Source of the DNA: an uncultured Brachyspira sp.
GTDB taxonomy: Bacteria > Spirochaetota > Brachyspiria > Brachyspirales > Brachyspiraceae
Length of the DNA stretch: 32,833 bases
Direction of reading: 5' to 3'
Assembly: GCA_944392715.1 (NCBI GenBank)
Contig: CALXXQ010000070.1
Coordinates: 1 to 32,833, forward strand
The notes under the pieces are model-generated. The model saw only the letters and a program-made list of their open reading frames with translations, was not told the DNA's origin and did no database searches. Shown here piece by piece: positions 8,505-16,432 of the stretch. Numbering within the stretch: position 1 is the stretch's first letter; each line of letters starts with the position of its first letter. The translations under genes and the position numbers were made by a program.

Positions 8505-10034
8505 ATGAATCCGATAATAATTATCACCTCTGTTGTAGTTGCGTTTGTTTTTGGATATATAACCCGTTTTATTATAGCTAAAATTAAGCTTAATTCTACG
8601 GAGATAATAACACATAAGCTGCTTCAAAGTGCCAGAGAACAAGCAGAAAATGAGAGAAAAACTATACTTTCTGAAGCCAATTCTGAAATACAAAAAGAAC
8701 GAAACAGATTGGAGAGTGAGAATAGGGATAGAAAAGCTGAAATTCAGAAATTAGAAAATAGAGTGCTACAACGAGAGGCCAATATCGATAAAAAGTCTCA
8801 ATATTTGGAGAATAAAGAGCATAATATTGAGAATAAAATGAGAAAAATAAAGGAGCAGGAAGAAAAACTTACTTCTGTAATTGAAGAGGCCGAAAAAGAG
8901 CTTGAAAGAATAGCTGGACTTTCAAGAGAAGAAGCTAAAGCTAATTTAATTAAAGATATAGAAGAAGATGCAAAAAAATCTGCTACTAAAATAGTTGATA
9001 ATATAGAAAAAAATGCCATAGAAACAGGAGAAAAAAAGGCAAGAGAAATTATAGTACAAACTATACAAAGACTTTCAAGTGAAGTAGCCCAGGAAACTTC
9101 TGTAACATCTGTATCATTACCTAGTGAGGAAATGAAAGGAAGAATCATAGGTAGAGAGGGAAGAAATATAAGAATGCTTGAAACTCTTACTGGTGTTGAT
9201 ATTATTATTGATGATACTCCAGAAGCTGTTGTAATATCATGTTTTGATCCTGTTAGAAAGCATATTGCTAAAGTTTCATTAGAAAAGCTCATATTAGATG
9301 GCAGAATACATCCTGCAAGAATAGAAGAAGTTGTTGAAAGAACTAAAAGAGAAGTTGAAGATTCTATAATGGAAGCAGGAGAAAATGCTATTGTTGATTT
9401 GAATCTTACAACTATGCATCATGAACTTATAAGACATATGGGCAGACTTCAGTATAGAACTAGCTATGGACAGAATATGCTTCTTCATAGTAAAGAAGTT
9501 GCTAATATTGCTGCTATGATAGCCGCTGAGATAGGAGCTAATGTAGAAATGGCTAAAAGAAGTGCATTTTTGCATGATATAGGTAAAGCTATAGAAACAG
9601 AAGGCGAGGGTTCTCATGCTATGAGTGGTGCCGATTTAGCTAAAAGATGCGGAGAAAAAGAAGAAGTGGTTAATGCTATAAGAGCACATCATAATGATGT
9701 TGATACTCAAACTGTTGAGGCTGTAATAGTAAAGGCTGCTGATGCTATAAGTGCTGCAAGACCTGGTGCTAGAAGAGAATCATTTGAAAGTTATATAAAG
9801 CGTTTAGATAATTTAGAAAAGATTGCTGATAGTATAGAAGGCGTTGAAAAATCATTTGCTATACAGGCAGGAAGAGAACTTAGAGTTATGACTAAAAGCG
9901 ATATAGTAGATGATGTTCAGGCTAAACAGATAGCAAGAGATATTGCTAAACGAATAGAAGATGAATTGAAATATCCTGGTATAATCAGAGTTACTGTTAT
10001 TAGGGAAACTAGAGCAGTTGAGGTTGCCAGATAA
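8505..10034 (+). CDS. rny: Ribonuclease Y
   Basis: RNase Y is a membrane-anchored endoribonuclease that starts mRNA decay. The 509-residue protein has an N-terminal membrane helix (about residues 2-24), a long charged coiled coil (about 35-170), a KH domain with GRIIGREGRNIRMLE (about 211-225) and an HD domain with FLHDIGKAIE (His-Asp near 355-357) and RAHHNDVD. Its length is typical. The ATG at 8505 is chosen over a GTG at 8499 because the CGAGGTG that contains the GTG is the Shine-Dalgarno. ymdB follows after 36 bp, the usual rny-ymdB pairing, and a membrane-protein gene follows that. Confidence 0.97.
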   Translation: MNPIIIITSVVVAFVFGYITRFIIAKIKLNSTEIITHKLLQSAREQAENERKTILSEANSEIQKERNRLESENRDRKAEIQKLENRVLQREANIDKKSQYLENKEHNIENKMRKIKEQEEKLTSVIEEAEKELERIAGLSREEAKANLIKDIEEDAKKSATKIVDNIEKNAIETGEKKAREIIVQTIQRLSSEVAQETSVTSVSLPSEEMKGRIIGREGRNIRMLETLTGVDIIIDDTPEAVVISCFDPVRKHIAKVSLEKLILDGRIHPARIEEVVERTKREVEDSIMEAGENAIVDLNLTTMHHELIRHMGRLQYRTSYGQNMLLHSKEVANIAAMIAAEIGANVEMAKRSAFLHDIGKAIETEGEGSHAMSGADLAKRCGEKEEVVNAIRAHHNDVDTQTVEAVIVKAADAISAARPGARRESFESYIKRLDNLEKIADSIEGVEKSFAIQAGRELRVMTKSDIVDDVQAKQIARDIAKRIEDELKYPGIIRVTVIRETRAVEVAR

Positions 10035-10070
10035 TATATAATTTTATAATAAATAAAAAAGGTAAATAGA

Positions 10071-10886
10071 ATGTCTGTAAAAAATATACTATGCATCGGA
10101 GATATTGTAGGTATTACTGGACGTTATGCTATAAGAAGACATTTAGAAGAAATAAAATTAGAAAACAATATAGACTTCGTAATAGCCAATGGGGAGAATG
10201 CTGCTAATGGAATAGGTATTACTAGAGATACATCTGCTGAATTATTTTCTTCAGGTATAGATGTACTTACTTCTGGTAATCATATATGGAATAATAGAGA
10301 TGTTTTTGCTTTAATAGGTAATGAGCATAGACTTCTTCGCCCATATAATTATCCTAGCGATGCCCCTGGACTTGGCTACTATATATATGATATGTTGGAT
10401 TGTAAGATTGGTGTAATTAATCTTATGGGAAGAACTTTTATGGATCCATTAGATTGTCCTTTTAAAAAAGCCAATCTTGCAATTAAGCATATAAAAGAAA
10501 AAACAAATATAATATTTATAGATTTTCATGCTGAAGCTACAGCTGAAAAGATAGCGTTTTCTTATTATCTTGAGGGGCAGGTTTCATGTATATTTGGAAC
10601 TCATACTCATGTTCAGACAGCAGATGAGAAGATATTATCATCACATACAGCTTATATATCAGATTTAGGTATGTGCGGAAGTTATAGTTCTGTTATAGGT
10701 ATGAAAAAAGATGCTGCTATTGCTAGATTCGTTACTAAAATGCCTCATAGATTTGAAGTGGAAACTACTAGCCCTATGATTAATGGTATCATAGTCCAAG
10801 TTGATAGTGATAATGGTAAGGCTGTTTCCATAAAACGTATAAATATAGTATACCATAATGATGTAGTAGAAAGACAAGAAAAATAA
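10071..10886 (+). CDS. ymdB: YmdB-family metallophosphoesterase
   Basis: The 271-residue protein has the TIGR00282/YmdB phosphoesterase metal-binding motifs in order: GDIVG (9-14), NGENAANGIG, TSGNHIWNNRD, DFHAEATAEK and GTHTHVQTADE. In Bacillus, YmdB is a phosphodiesterase active on 2',3'-cyclic nucleotides and it influences biofilm choice and RNase Y-linked gene expression; the same role here is inferred. The length matches the family. It lies between rny and a membrane-protein gene that starts 18 bp downstream, on one likely transcript. Confidence 0.95.
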   Translation: MSVKNILCIGDIVGITGRYAIRRHLEEIKLENNIDFVIANGENAANGIGITRDTSAELFSSGIDVLTSGNHIWNNRDVFALIGNEHRLLRPYNYPSDAPGLGYYIYDMLDCKIGVINLMGRTFMDPLDCPFKKANLAIKHIKEKTNIIFIDFHAEATAEKIAFSYYLEGQVSCIFGTHTHVQTADEKILSSHTAYISDLGMCGSYSSVIGMKKDAAIARFVTKMPHRFEVETTSPMINGIIVQVDSDNGKAVSIKRINIVYHNDVVERQEK

Positions 10887-10904
10887 TTTTTTTTGAGGCA
10901 GCTT

Positions 10905-11969
10905 ATGGAAAATGATAATAGCCCTAAAATTTTTCTTAGACATTTCTTTATTTTTTATATAAAAGTTGCTGTAATTCATACACTAACATATATATTTTTT
11001 GGTATAGTTTTTTCTAATATGTTTGATTATTCAAATATATACGACAATGATATAGTATCAAATTTTATGAGAGGATTTGAATCTCCTCTTACTGTTATAG
11101 GACCTTTTTTACAGCCTATAAAGGCTATATTTATAGCTATAGGATTATTTCCTATAAGAAAGATTATAATTACTAGATTCGGATGGTTCATATTATGGCT
11201 TATATTTGTATGTATTGCCATTATAGGATCTCCCTCATCAGCTCCAAGTTCTATAGAAGGTTTAATATATACTCAATTACCTATAAATTTCCATCTTATT
11301 AATTTACCTGAATTATTACTTCAGACTTTTAGTTTTTCTCTTATACTTTGGATCGTTGAATTACTGCCTCATACTGAAAAAGAATTTTCAAATAGAGTTT
11401 TTTTAACTAAAATATTATTTTCCATTGTATTTACTATGGTAGGTATATTTTTAACCTCTGTATCTGGAATAATTATAATGAATTTTTTGGAGTTTGATTA
11501 TAATAGTGCTAAATTAGATAGAGGAACTATATCTTATTTAAGTGCCATATCTATATTAACTATTATTATTTCATATTCATTTGCTGATAAAGTTTATAAA
11601 AATAAATTATGGCTTTTACTTACTATTCCATTAATTTTATTATTATATATAGGTTTTCCTTATGGATATAATTATTTATTTAATACAATTTATAATAATA
11701 AAATGTCTTTGATACCATATAGTTTATCTGCTGTTTTAATGTCTATTATATATTATGTTGTTTTTGTTATTGTTTATGGAAAATTAAAGAACTTTAATAA
11801 GAAATCTTCAGATACAGTAAAAACTGATAATAATGAAGATAAAGAAGATAAAAAAATAGAAGATAATAGAGATGATATAAAAGTTATTGATATTATACCT
11901 GATAAAGATAATGTTATAGAAATAAAGCCTGATGATAATAATGAAAATTCAGATTCTATAGAAAAATAA
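10905..11969 (+). CDS. Multi-pass membrane protein with acidic C-terminal tail
   Basis: No family was recognised. From the ATG at 10905 (GAGG eight bases upstream; a TTG at 10893 is less likely) the product is 354 residues. Hydrophobic segments appear near residues 12-40, 60-85, 90-115, 140-160, 170-200, 210-230, 240-260 and 275-300. The last 55 residues are hydrophilic and very rich in Asp, Glu, Asn and Lys (for example NNEDKEDKKIEDNRDD), probably a cytoplasmic or periplasmic disordered tail. It is the last gene of the rny-ymdB cluster. The 218 bp after it hold two TAAATGTAG copies and T-runs but no convincing terminator. Confidence 0.75.
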   Translation: MENDNSPKIFLRHFFIFYIKVAVIHTLTYIFFGIVFSNMFDYSNIYDNDIVSNFMRGFESPLTVIGPFLQPIKAIFIAIGLFPIRKIIITRFGWFILWLIFVCIAIIGSPSSAPSSIEGLIYTQLPINFHLINLPELLLQTFSFSLILWIVELLPHTEKEFSNRVFLTKILFSIVFTMVGIFLTSVSGIIIMNFLEFDYNSAKLDRGTISYLSAISILTIIISYSFADKVYKNKLWLLLTIPLILLLYIGFPYGYNYLFNTIYNNKMSLIPYSLSAVLMSIIYYVVFVIVYGKLKNFNKKSSDTVKTDNNEDKEDKKIEDNRDDIKVIDIIPDKDNVIEIKPDDNNENSDSIEK

Positions 11970-12187
11970 TAATATAAATAAGACATAATTTTCATAATGT
12001 TCATTAATTAGGCAACAATAAATATTAAATGTAGCTTTTTTTGTCTTAAATGTAGTGTAAAAATAAATTTTGGCTAATTTTTTAGGTAATTAGAACAAAT
12101 TTCTCATATATTCATTATATATTATATTTACTTAAATCGTTTTTAGTATATTATTATAAAAAATAACAATTAAATTAACTTTTAGAT

Positions 12188-12886
12188 ATGATTATGAAAA
12201 GAATATTTTTTTACACAGTACTTTTTTTATTAGTAAATAGTTTATTTATTTTTTCTAAAGATAATGTAGAGAGAGCTTCTACATATAATCCTAATTTCAG
12301 TTCTTCTAAATTTAAAGACTGGCTTTTAGTTGCTACATTCGATAAGGACAATATACCAAGTTTTGAATTTATAGAGAAAAGTGAAGATAAGTATTGGGAG
12401 CTTAATAACGAAGATACTAAAGAATATAAATATAGCGGCAAGAATTCTAAAGCTGGTATGTTCTTTATATCATCTATGACTTATTATCAATATAGAGGAT
12501 ATAACCCTTTATATACAGAAAAAAGAAATAGAGAGAATGCAGATATACTTAAACGTTTTTATTTTTATAGATTCACAGGAAAAGGCGGCGGAATAATATC
12601 ATTAGATAATACTTTAGTGGCAATAGATAGTTATACTAAATATGTATATATATATGGAATACCTGTAGAGGAAAATTATGTATTTGGAGTTGAAGTTCCG
12701 CTTAAATGGGGACCTTCAGATACAGTTTCCTATAAAGGTTCTGTTCTTCCATTTTATAAATATGATCCTGTAGGACATGTTACTGAAGATGGTACTGTTG
12801 TTTTATATCCGTCTTATCAAAATTCTTTTTTAGATAAAGAGAATAGATATCAGCCTTTATACAATAGCAAATATATTTATAGATAA
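12188..12886 (+). CDS. Exported protein of unknown function
   Basis: The 232-residue product opens with a clear signal peptide (MKRIFFYTVLFLLVNSLFIF from the second Met at 12194), with likely cleavage just before KDNVERAS. No lipobox Cys is present. The rest is rich in Tyr, Lys and Asp, with a beta-rich look, and includes GKGGGIISLDNT and VFGVEVPLKWGPSDTV. I recognise no family. Either ATG (12188 or 12194) may be used; neither has a good Shine-Dalgarno. It is a single-gene unit ended by the hairpin at 12911-12941, facing the DUF4384 gene. Confidence 0.75.
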   Translation: MIMKRIFFYTVLFLLVNSLFIFSKDNVERASTYNPNFSSSKFKDWLLVATFDKDNIPSFEFIEKSEDKYWELNNEDTKEYKYSGKNSKAGMFFISSMTYYQYRGYNPLYTEKRNRENADILKRFYFYRFTGKGGGIISLDNTLVAIDSYTKYVYIYGIPVEENYVFGVEVPLKWGPSDTVSYKGSVLPFYKYDPVGHVTEDGTVVLYPSYQNSFLDKENRYQPLYNSKYIYR

Positions 12887-12910
12887 TTTTAGATACAAAA
12901 AGTTTTATTA

Positions 12911-12954
12911 AAGCTATTACTTTGTTATAAGGTGATAGCTTATTTTTTATTTTT
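12911..12954 (+). terminator. Intrinsic terminator for the exported-protein gene
   Basis: Stem AAGCTATTAC (12911-12920) pairs with GTGATAGCTT (12932-12941), 10 bp with one G-U pair and an 11-nt loop, then a T-rich run (ATTTTTTATTTTTC) on the plus strand. It overlaps the 3' end of the opposing gene and may serve both directions. Confidence 0.8.
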
Positions 12955-14137
12955 CTTTGATAGATTGTAAGTATATTTTGGATATTTGCCAATTATCATT
13001 ATTCATAAATTTTAATTTAGATTTTAATTTAGAAGTAAATTCAGCAATTTTATTTTTATTGCATATTTTAAATCCATCTCCTGAAAAATATTCTCCTGCA
13101 ATCCAATCTTGTTCTTTTTTAGTATATACACAATAAAATGAATCTTCACCAAATGGAGGTCTTATTTTTATATTGAATTTAGAATTTTCAGGGGGTATTA
13201 TATAATTTTTTCTAGCTTCTATCTTATTATGATATTCATCATCAAAATAATTATTAAAATCATTTGGATGCATTAATATTACATTACCGTCATTTTGGAA
13301 TGCAAAAATATATAAATAACCTTCATTATTAGATCTGAAGTTTATTGTGAATGTTTCTCCTTCTATTATTTCTCCAGAATCATATATTATATTTGTTTTA
13401 TTTTCCAATGTGATTCTTTCTATTCTGGTATTTATATATATTCCATTTATAGGAGATTCTATATTATTTAATATAGATTTAGAAAAATAAAATTCTAGAT
13501 AATTACATATTTCCTGTATAGCTGATATGCTTTCATAATTACTTTTTAGTTCATATTCCTTAAGTACATTTTTAGTTTCCATATCTATAACTTTGAAATT
13601 ATATCTCATTTCATAAAGTTCTTGATCAGATTTTTCTTCGCTTGCCTTATCTATGCCTTCTGTTTTTTTACCTATGCCGTATTCTATTAAATCGCCTAAA
13701 TCTTTTATATCATTTGTAAGCTTTATATCATTGCTAAGCATATAATTAGTAATATTATAATTGCTTAATATTGTATTTATTTCATTTGAATTAATAGTTA
13801 TATTGTTTTTATTATTATTATTTGTATTTTTTAATACTCTTTCACTATCCATTATTATAACAGCTTTTACTTTTAAATTTGATGCTACAGTTAAACCTTG
13901 TTCAAATGTCAGTTCATTTGTTGAAAATAATTTTTTCTTTTCTCTATCTACAGAAATTGAAGTTTTTTGCTTTAAATATGCAAATCTATTAATAGTTCTT
14001 ACAAGCTCTTTTCTAAATGGTTCATTAGCTCTTAGACTATGGTCTAAATCAACAGTAGCTATTAGCATTCTTTCTCTTGAATAGAGATTTAATGATATTA
14101 TAGTTATAATTAAAATATATTTTAGTATGGATTTCAA
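12947..14137 (-). CDS. DUF4384-domain exported protein
   Basis: The 396-residue product has an N-terminal signal peptide (MKSILKYILIITIISLNLYS). An N-terminal domain (about 25-230) has LKVKAVIIMDSERV and a low-complexity Asn-rich stretch near residue 105. A C-terminal domain (about 250-365) matches DUF4384: GYLYIFAFQNDGNVILMHPND, IIPPENSKFNIKIRPPFGED, YCVYTKK. DUF4384 occurs on secreted or outer-membrane-linked proteins, and its activity is unknown. The start is a TTG at 14137: it has AGGAG with five bases of spacing, and no ATG lies near. That Shine-Dalgarno runs into the parB stop codon (14148-14146), so translation is likely coupled to parB. Why a surface protein follows parAB is unclear. 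Confidence 0.85.
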   Translation of the reverse strand: MKSILKYILIITIISLNLYSRERMLIATVDLDHSLRANEPFRKELVRTINRFAYLKQKTSISVDREKKKLFSTNELTFEQGLTVASNLKVKAVIIMDSERVLKNTNNNNKNNITINSNEINTILSNYNITNYMLSNDIKLTNDIKDLGDLIEYGIGKKTEGIDKASEEKSDQELYEMRYNFKVIDMETKNVLKEYELKSNYESISAIQEICNYLEFYFSKSILNNIESPINGIYINTRIERITLENKTNIIYDSGEIIEGETFTINFRSNNEGYLYIFAFQNDGNVILMHPNDFNNYFDDEYHNKIEARKNYIIPPENSKFNIKIRPPFGEDSFYCVYTKKEQDWIAGEYFSGDGFKICNKNKIAEFTSKLKSKLKFMNNDNWQISKIYLQSIKEK

Positions 14138-14145
14138 AATTGCTC

Positions 14146-15087
14146 CTAATATTCAAGAGTAGGTTTTACACCATTTTCTTTTTCATATAATTTTTCAAGC
14201 ATATCCATGATTCTTGATAAATCATCTGAACTATAGTATTCTATCACTATTTTACCTTCTTTTCCATTTTTATCTATAACATTAACTTTTGTAGAAAATA
14301 TTTTTTCCAAATCATTTTCAAGCTGTTTTATATTAGGGTCTTTTTTATTATCTTTTTTTATTTCATCTTGATTTTCTGAGGTCTCTTTAGATGTATTGTT
14401 TTTTCTTTCTTTTACTATTCTTTCACATTCTCTTACAGAATATCCGTTTTCTATTATTTCTTTGGCAAATTCTTCTCTTTCATTTTCATTGCTTAATGAT
14501 AATATTGCTCTAGCATGTCCTTCAGTTATTTTTGATTCTAGTATTAAATTTTGTATATTTTCGCTTAAATCCAATATACGCATAGAGTTTGCTATAGTAC
14601 TTCTGCTTTTTCCCACTCTTAATGCCAATTCTTCTTGTTTTATATTTAGATCATATATTAATTTTTTATAGCTTCTTGCGATTTCTATAGCATTTAAATC
14701 TGCCCTCTGTATATTTTCAACTAATGTAAGCTCAAGCATTTTTGAATCTGCTATATTTTGTAATACCAATGCAGGAACCTTATCTCTATTTAAAAATTTA
14801 AATGCTCTGAATCTTCTTTCTCCAGATATTATCTGATATTTTCCGTCTTTTTCTCTTAAAGTTATAGGATTTATAAGCCCATTTTCTTTTATGGATTCTG
14901 CAAGTCCTTGTATTTCTTCTTCATTGAATACTTTTCTAGGCTGATCTGGATTTACATCTATAAGAGATACATCTATTTCTAATACTCCATTTTTTTCTGC
15001 TTCTTCAGCTGCTTTTCTTATTTCTTTATCTGCTGATTTTATTAAGGCATTCATACCTTGACCGCCAAGTCCGCCTTTTCTACTCAT
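14146..15087 (-). CDS. parB: Chromosome-partitioning protein ParB
   Basis: ParB binds parS sites, spreads as a CTP-dependent clamp and works with ParA to segregate the origin region. The 313-residue product shows the N-terminal ParB/Srx domain (IDVNPDQPRKVFNEEEIQGLAESIKENG split across about 45-80), the CTP-binding SGERRFRAFKFL, LVENIQRADLN, a helix-turn-helix with QEELALRVGKSRSTIANSMRIL split across about 160-185, and a short C-terminal dimerisation segment. The ATG at 15087 follows AGAGGT. It lies 93 bp after parA. No parS consensus was found in the window. Confidence 0.96.
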   Translation of the reverse strand: MSRKGGLGGQGMNALIKSADKEIRKAAEEAEKNGVLEIDVSLIDVNPDQPRKVFNEEEIQGLAESIKENGLINPITLREKDGKYQIISGERRFRAFKFLNRDKVPALVLQNIADSKMLELTLVENIQRADLNAIEIARSYKKLIYDLNIKQEELALRVGKSRSTIANSMRILDLSENIQNLILESKITEGHARAILSLSNENEREEFAKEIIENGYSVRECERIVKERKNNTSKETSENQDEIKKDNKKDPNIKQLENDLEKIFSTKVNVIDKNGKEGKIVIEYYSSDDLSRIMDMLEKLYEKENGVKPTLEY

Positions 15088-15180
15088 AAAAACCTCTTAA
15101 TTATTATTTAATTAACATAATTATATTATTTATTTACAACTTTTTCAAATTTTAAAATTCTTCATAATAAAAAATCATAA

Positions 15181-15945
15181 TTATTTAGATTTTTCTACAA
15201 ACTCTTTAGCAAATTCCTTATAGCTTCTGGCTCCTACACAGTCTTTATCATAATCACCTATAGCTTTACCATATGAAGGAGCTTCACTTAATCTTACATT
15301 TCTAGGTATCATAGTTTTATAAGTTTTTTCTTTAAAGAAATTGGCAACCTCTCTTACTACATCAGCAGCTAATTTAGTTCTTGCATCATACATAGTAAGA
15401 AGTACGCCCTCTATTTTCAGTTCTTTATTAAGATTTTCTTTTACAAGTGCTATTGTATTATTAAGTTCTGCCACACCGTCTAAGGCATAAAATTCGCATT
15501 GTATAGGTATAAGTACTGAATCAGCAGCAGTTAAAGCATTAAGGGTTAATATACCTAAAGTAGGAGGACAATCTATAATTATATATTCATAGTCATTTTT
15601 TACAGTCTCTACAGCTTTTTTTAATTTATATTCTCTAGCTATTTCATTTACAAGTTCTATCTGAGCACCCACCAAATCAGAATCAGCAGGTATCAGGTAT
15701 AAATTTTCCTGATATGTAGGCATTATAACTTCTTTTGCTTCAGCTTGTCCTATTAATATATCATATACACTTTTTTGCATTTGATCTCTTGTAACTCCTA
15801 TACCCAAACAAGCATTAGCCTGAGGGTCTATATCTATAAGAAGTGTTTTATGACCCATTTTTGCTATACTGGCACTTAAATTAACGGCTGTAGTAGTTTT
15901 TCCAACTCCGCCTTTTTGATTGACTATAGCTATAACTTTAGACAT
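15181..15945 (-). CDS. parA: Chromosome-partitioning ATPase ParA/Soj
   Basis: The 254-residue protein has the deviant Walker A KGGVGKTTTAVNL (11-23), the DIDPQANACLGIG A'-like motif and the Walker-B-like IIIDCPPTLGILTLNAL, all typical of chromosomal ParA/Soj. It binds DNA as an ATP dimer and is stimulated by ParB. The length is that of short, chromosome-type ParA without an N-terminal helix-turn-helix. The ATG at 15945 follows GAGGA. It is the first gene of the parA-parB-DUF4384 unit, with a candidate promoter at 15986-16013. Such operons often lie near the replication origin, but no dnaA or gidAB is in this window. Confidence 0.96.
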   Translation of the reverse strand: MSKVIAIVNQKGGVGKTTTAVNLSASIAKMGHKTLLIDIDPQANACLGIGVTRDQMQKSVYDILIGQAEAKEVIMPTYQENLYLIPADSDLVGAQIELVNEIAREYKLKKAVETVKNDYEYIIIDCPPTLGILTLNALTAADSVLIPIQCEFYALDGVAELNNTIALVKENLNKELKIEGVLLTMYDARTKLAADVVREVANFFKEKTYKTMIPRNVRLSEAPSYGKAIGDYDKDCVGARSYKEFAKEFVEKSK

Positions 15946-15985
15946 ATATAAATCCTCAAATAAAAAACTATCATGAAATTATATT

Positions 15986-16013
15986 ATTATATCAAAATTG
16001 GGTATTTTATCAA
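15986..16013 (-). promoter_or_regulatory. Candidate parA promoter
   Basis: On the minus strand, TTGATA (16013-16008) and TATAAT (15991-15986) are 16 bp apart, about 40 bp before the parA ATG. Confidence 0.55.
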
Positions 16014-16055
16014 GTTTTTATTTTTTCAAAATTAAAATATATAAAATATAAATAA

Positions 16056-16201
16056 GCGACTATTATCAATTTCGATATTGCTTTAGAATTTAGATATAAA
16101 GTTGTATATGCAAAAAATGCCACAGCTTTAATATGTGCGTTTTTAATAATATAGAGGCTGTTAAAATGCTTATCAAGCTTGTTAATGCAGGTTCTAAATA
16201 A
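16056..16201 (+). pseudogene. Relic of an ankyrin-repeat gene, 3' end
   Basis: The plus strand from 16056 reads ATIINFDIALEFRYKVVYAK then NATALICAF. After one lost base in a T-run near 16138-16143 it continues NNIEAVKMLIKLVNAGSK and a stop at 16199-16201. The TALI-x-A, V-K-x-L-I and final AGSK pattern is that of a terminal ankyrin repeat, like the end of the intact gene at 32370-32825. There is no start codon or signal peptide left. I read it as the decayed tail of a second ankyrin gene. The frameshift placement is inferred. Confidence 0.55.
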
Positions 16202-16213
16202 TTATAAAATTAA

Positions 16214-16246
16214 AAGGCAGGAGCTTAATAAAAAATCTCTTGCCTT
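16214..16246 (-). terminator. Hairpin, possible minus-strand terminator
   Basis: AAGGCAGGAG (16214-16223) pairs with CTCTTGCCTT (16237-16246), 10 bp with one G-U pair. On the minus strand it is followed by TTAATTTTATAATT. It lies downstream of the proA fragment and may be that lost copy's original terminator, or the terminator of the ankyrin relic. Confidence 0.5.
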
Positions 16247-16294
16247 AAAAAATGTTTTATAATTTACTTACATTTAAAAAGCAATATTATAATC

Positions 16295-16354
16295 TTATTT
16301 TATCCTTTTATGTTTAAAACTAGCTCTGTGATTAACATAGTCTTTTATTATTGC
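16295..16354 (-). pseudogene. Duplicate of the proA 3' end
   Basis: The minus strand from 16354 to the TAA at 16297-16295 reads AIIKDYVNHRASFKHKRIK. The true proA end is QIVDDYVTHKSSFKHKRIK. Thirteen of nineteen residues agree and both end at the same point, so this is a diverged copy of the last codons of a proA gene. It lies beyond the proA terminator. Nothing upstream of these codons looks like proA; the terminator hairpin starts only a few bases away. Confidence 0.7.
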
Positions 16355-16356
16355 TA

Positions 16357-16420
16357 ATAAAAATTGTTAGTTAAATATCTCCTGCCATTCTAACGAATAG
16401 CAGGTACTAACAATTTTTAT
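16357..16420. terminator. Large hairpin terminator after proA
   Basis: An outer perfect 15-bp stem pairs 16357-16371 with 16406-16420 (core AAAAATTGTTAGT / ACTAACAATTTTT). Inside are CCTGC (16381-16385) with GCAGG (16400-16404) and ATTC (16387-16390) with GAAT (16395-16398). A/T runs flank both sides, so it can act in either direction. It starts 12 bp past the proA stop codon. Confidence 0.8.
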
Positions 16421-16432
16421 ATTGTTTATATT

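Noticed and set aside
14146..16432. parS site near parAB
   Set aside because: I looked for TGTTNCACGTGAAACA-like sequence and saw no CACGTG core in the region. A site may lie outside the window or have a different consensus.
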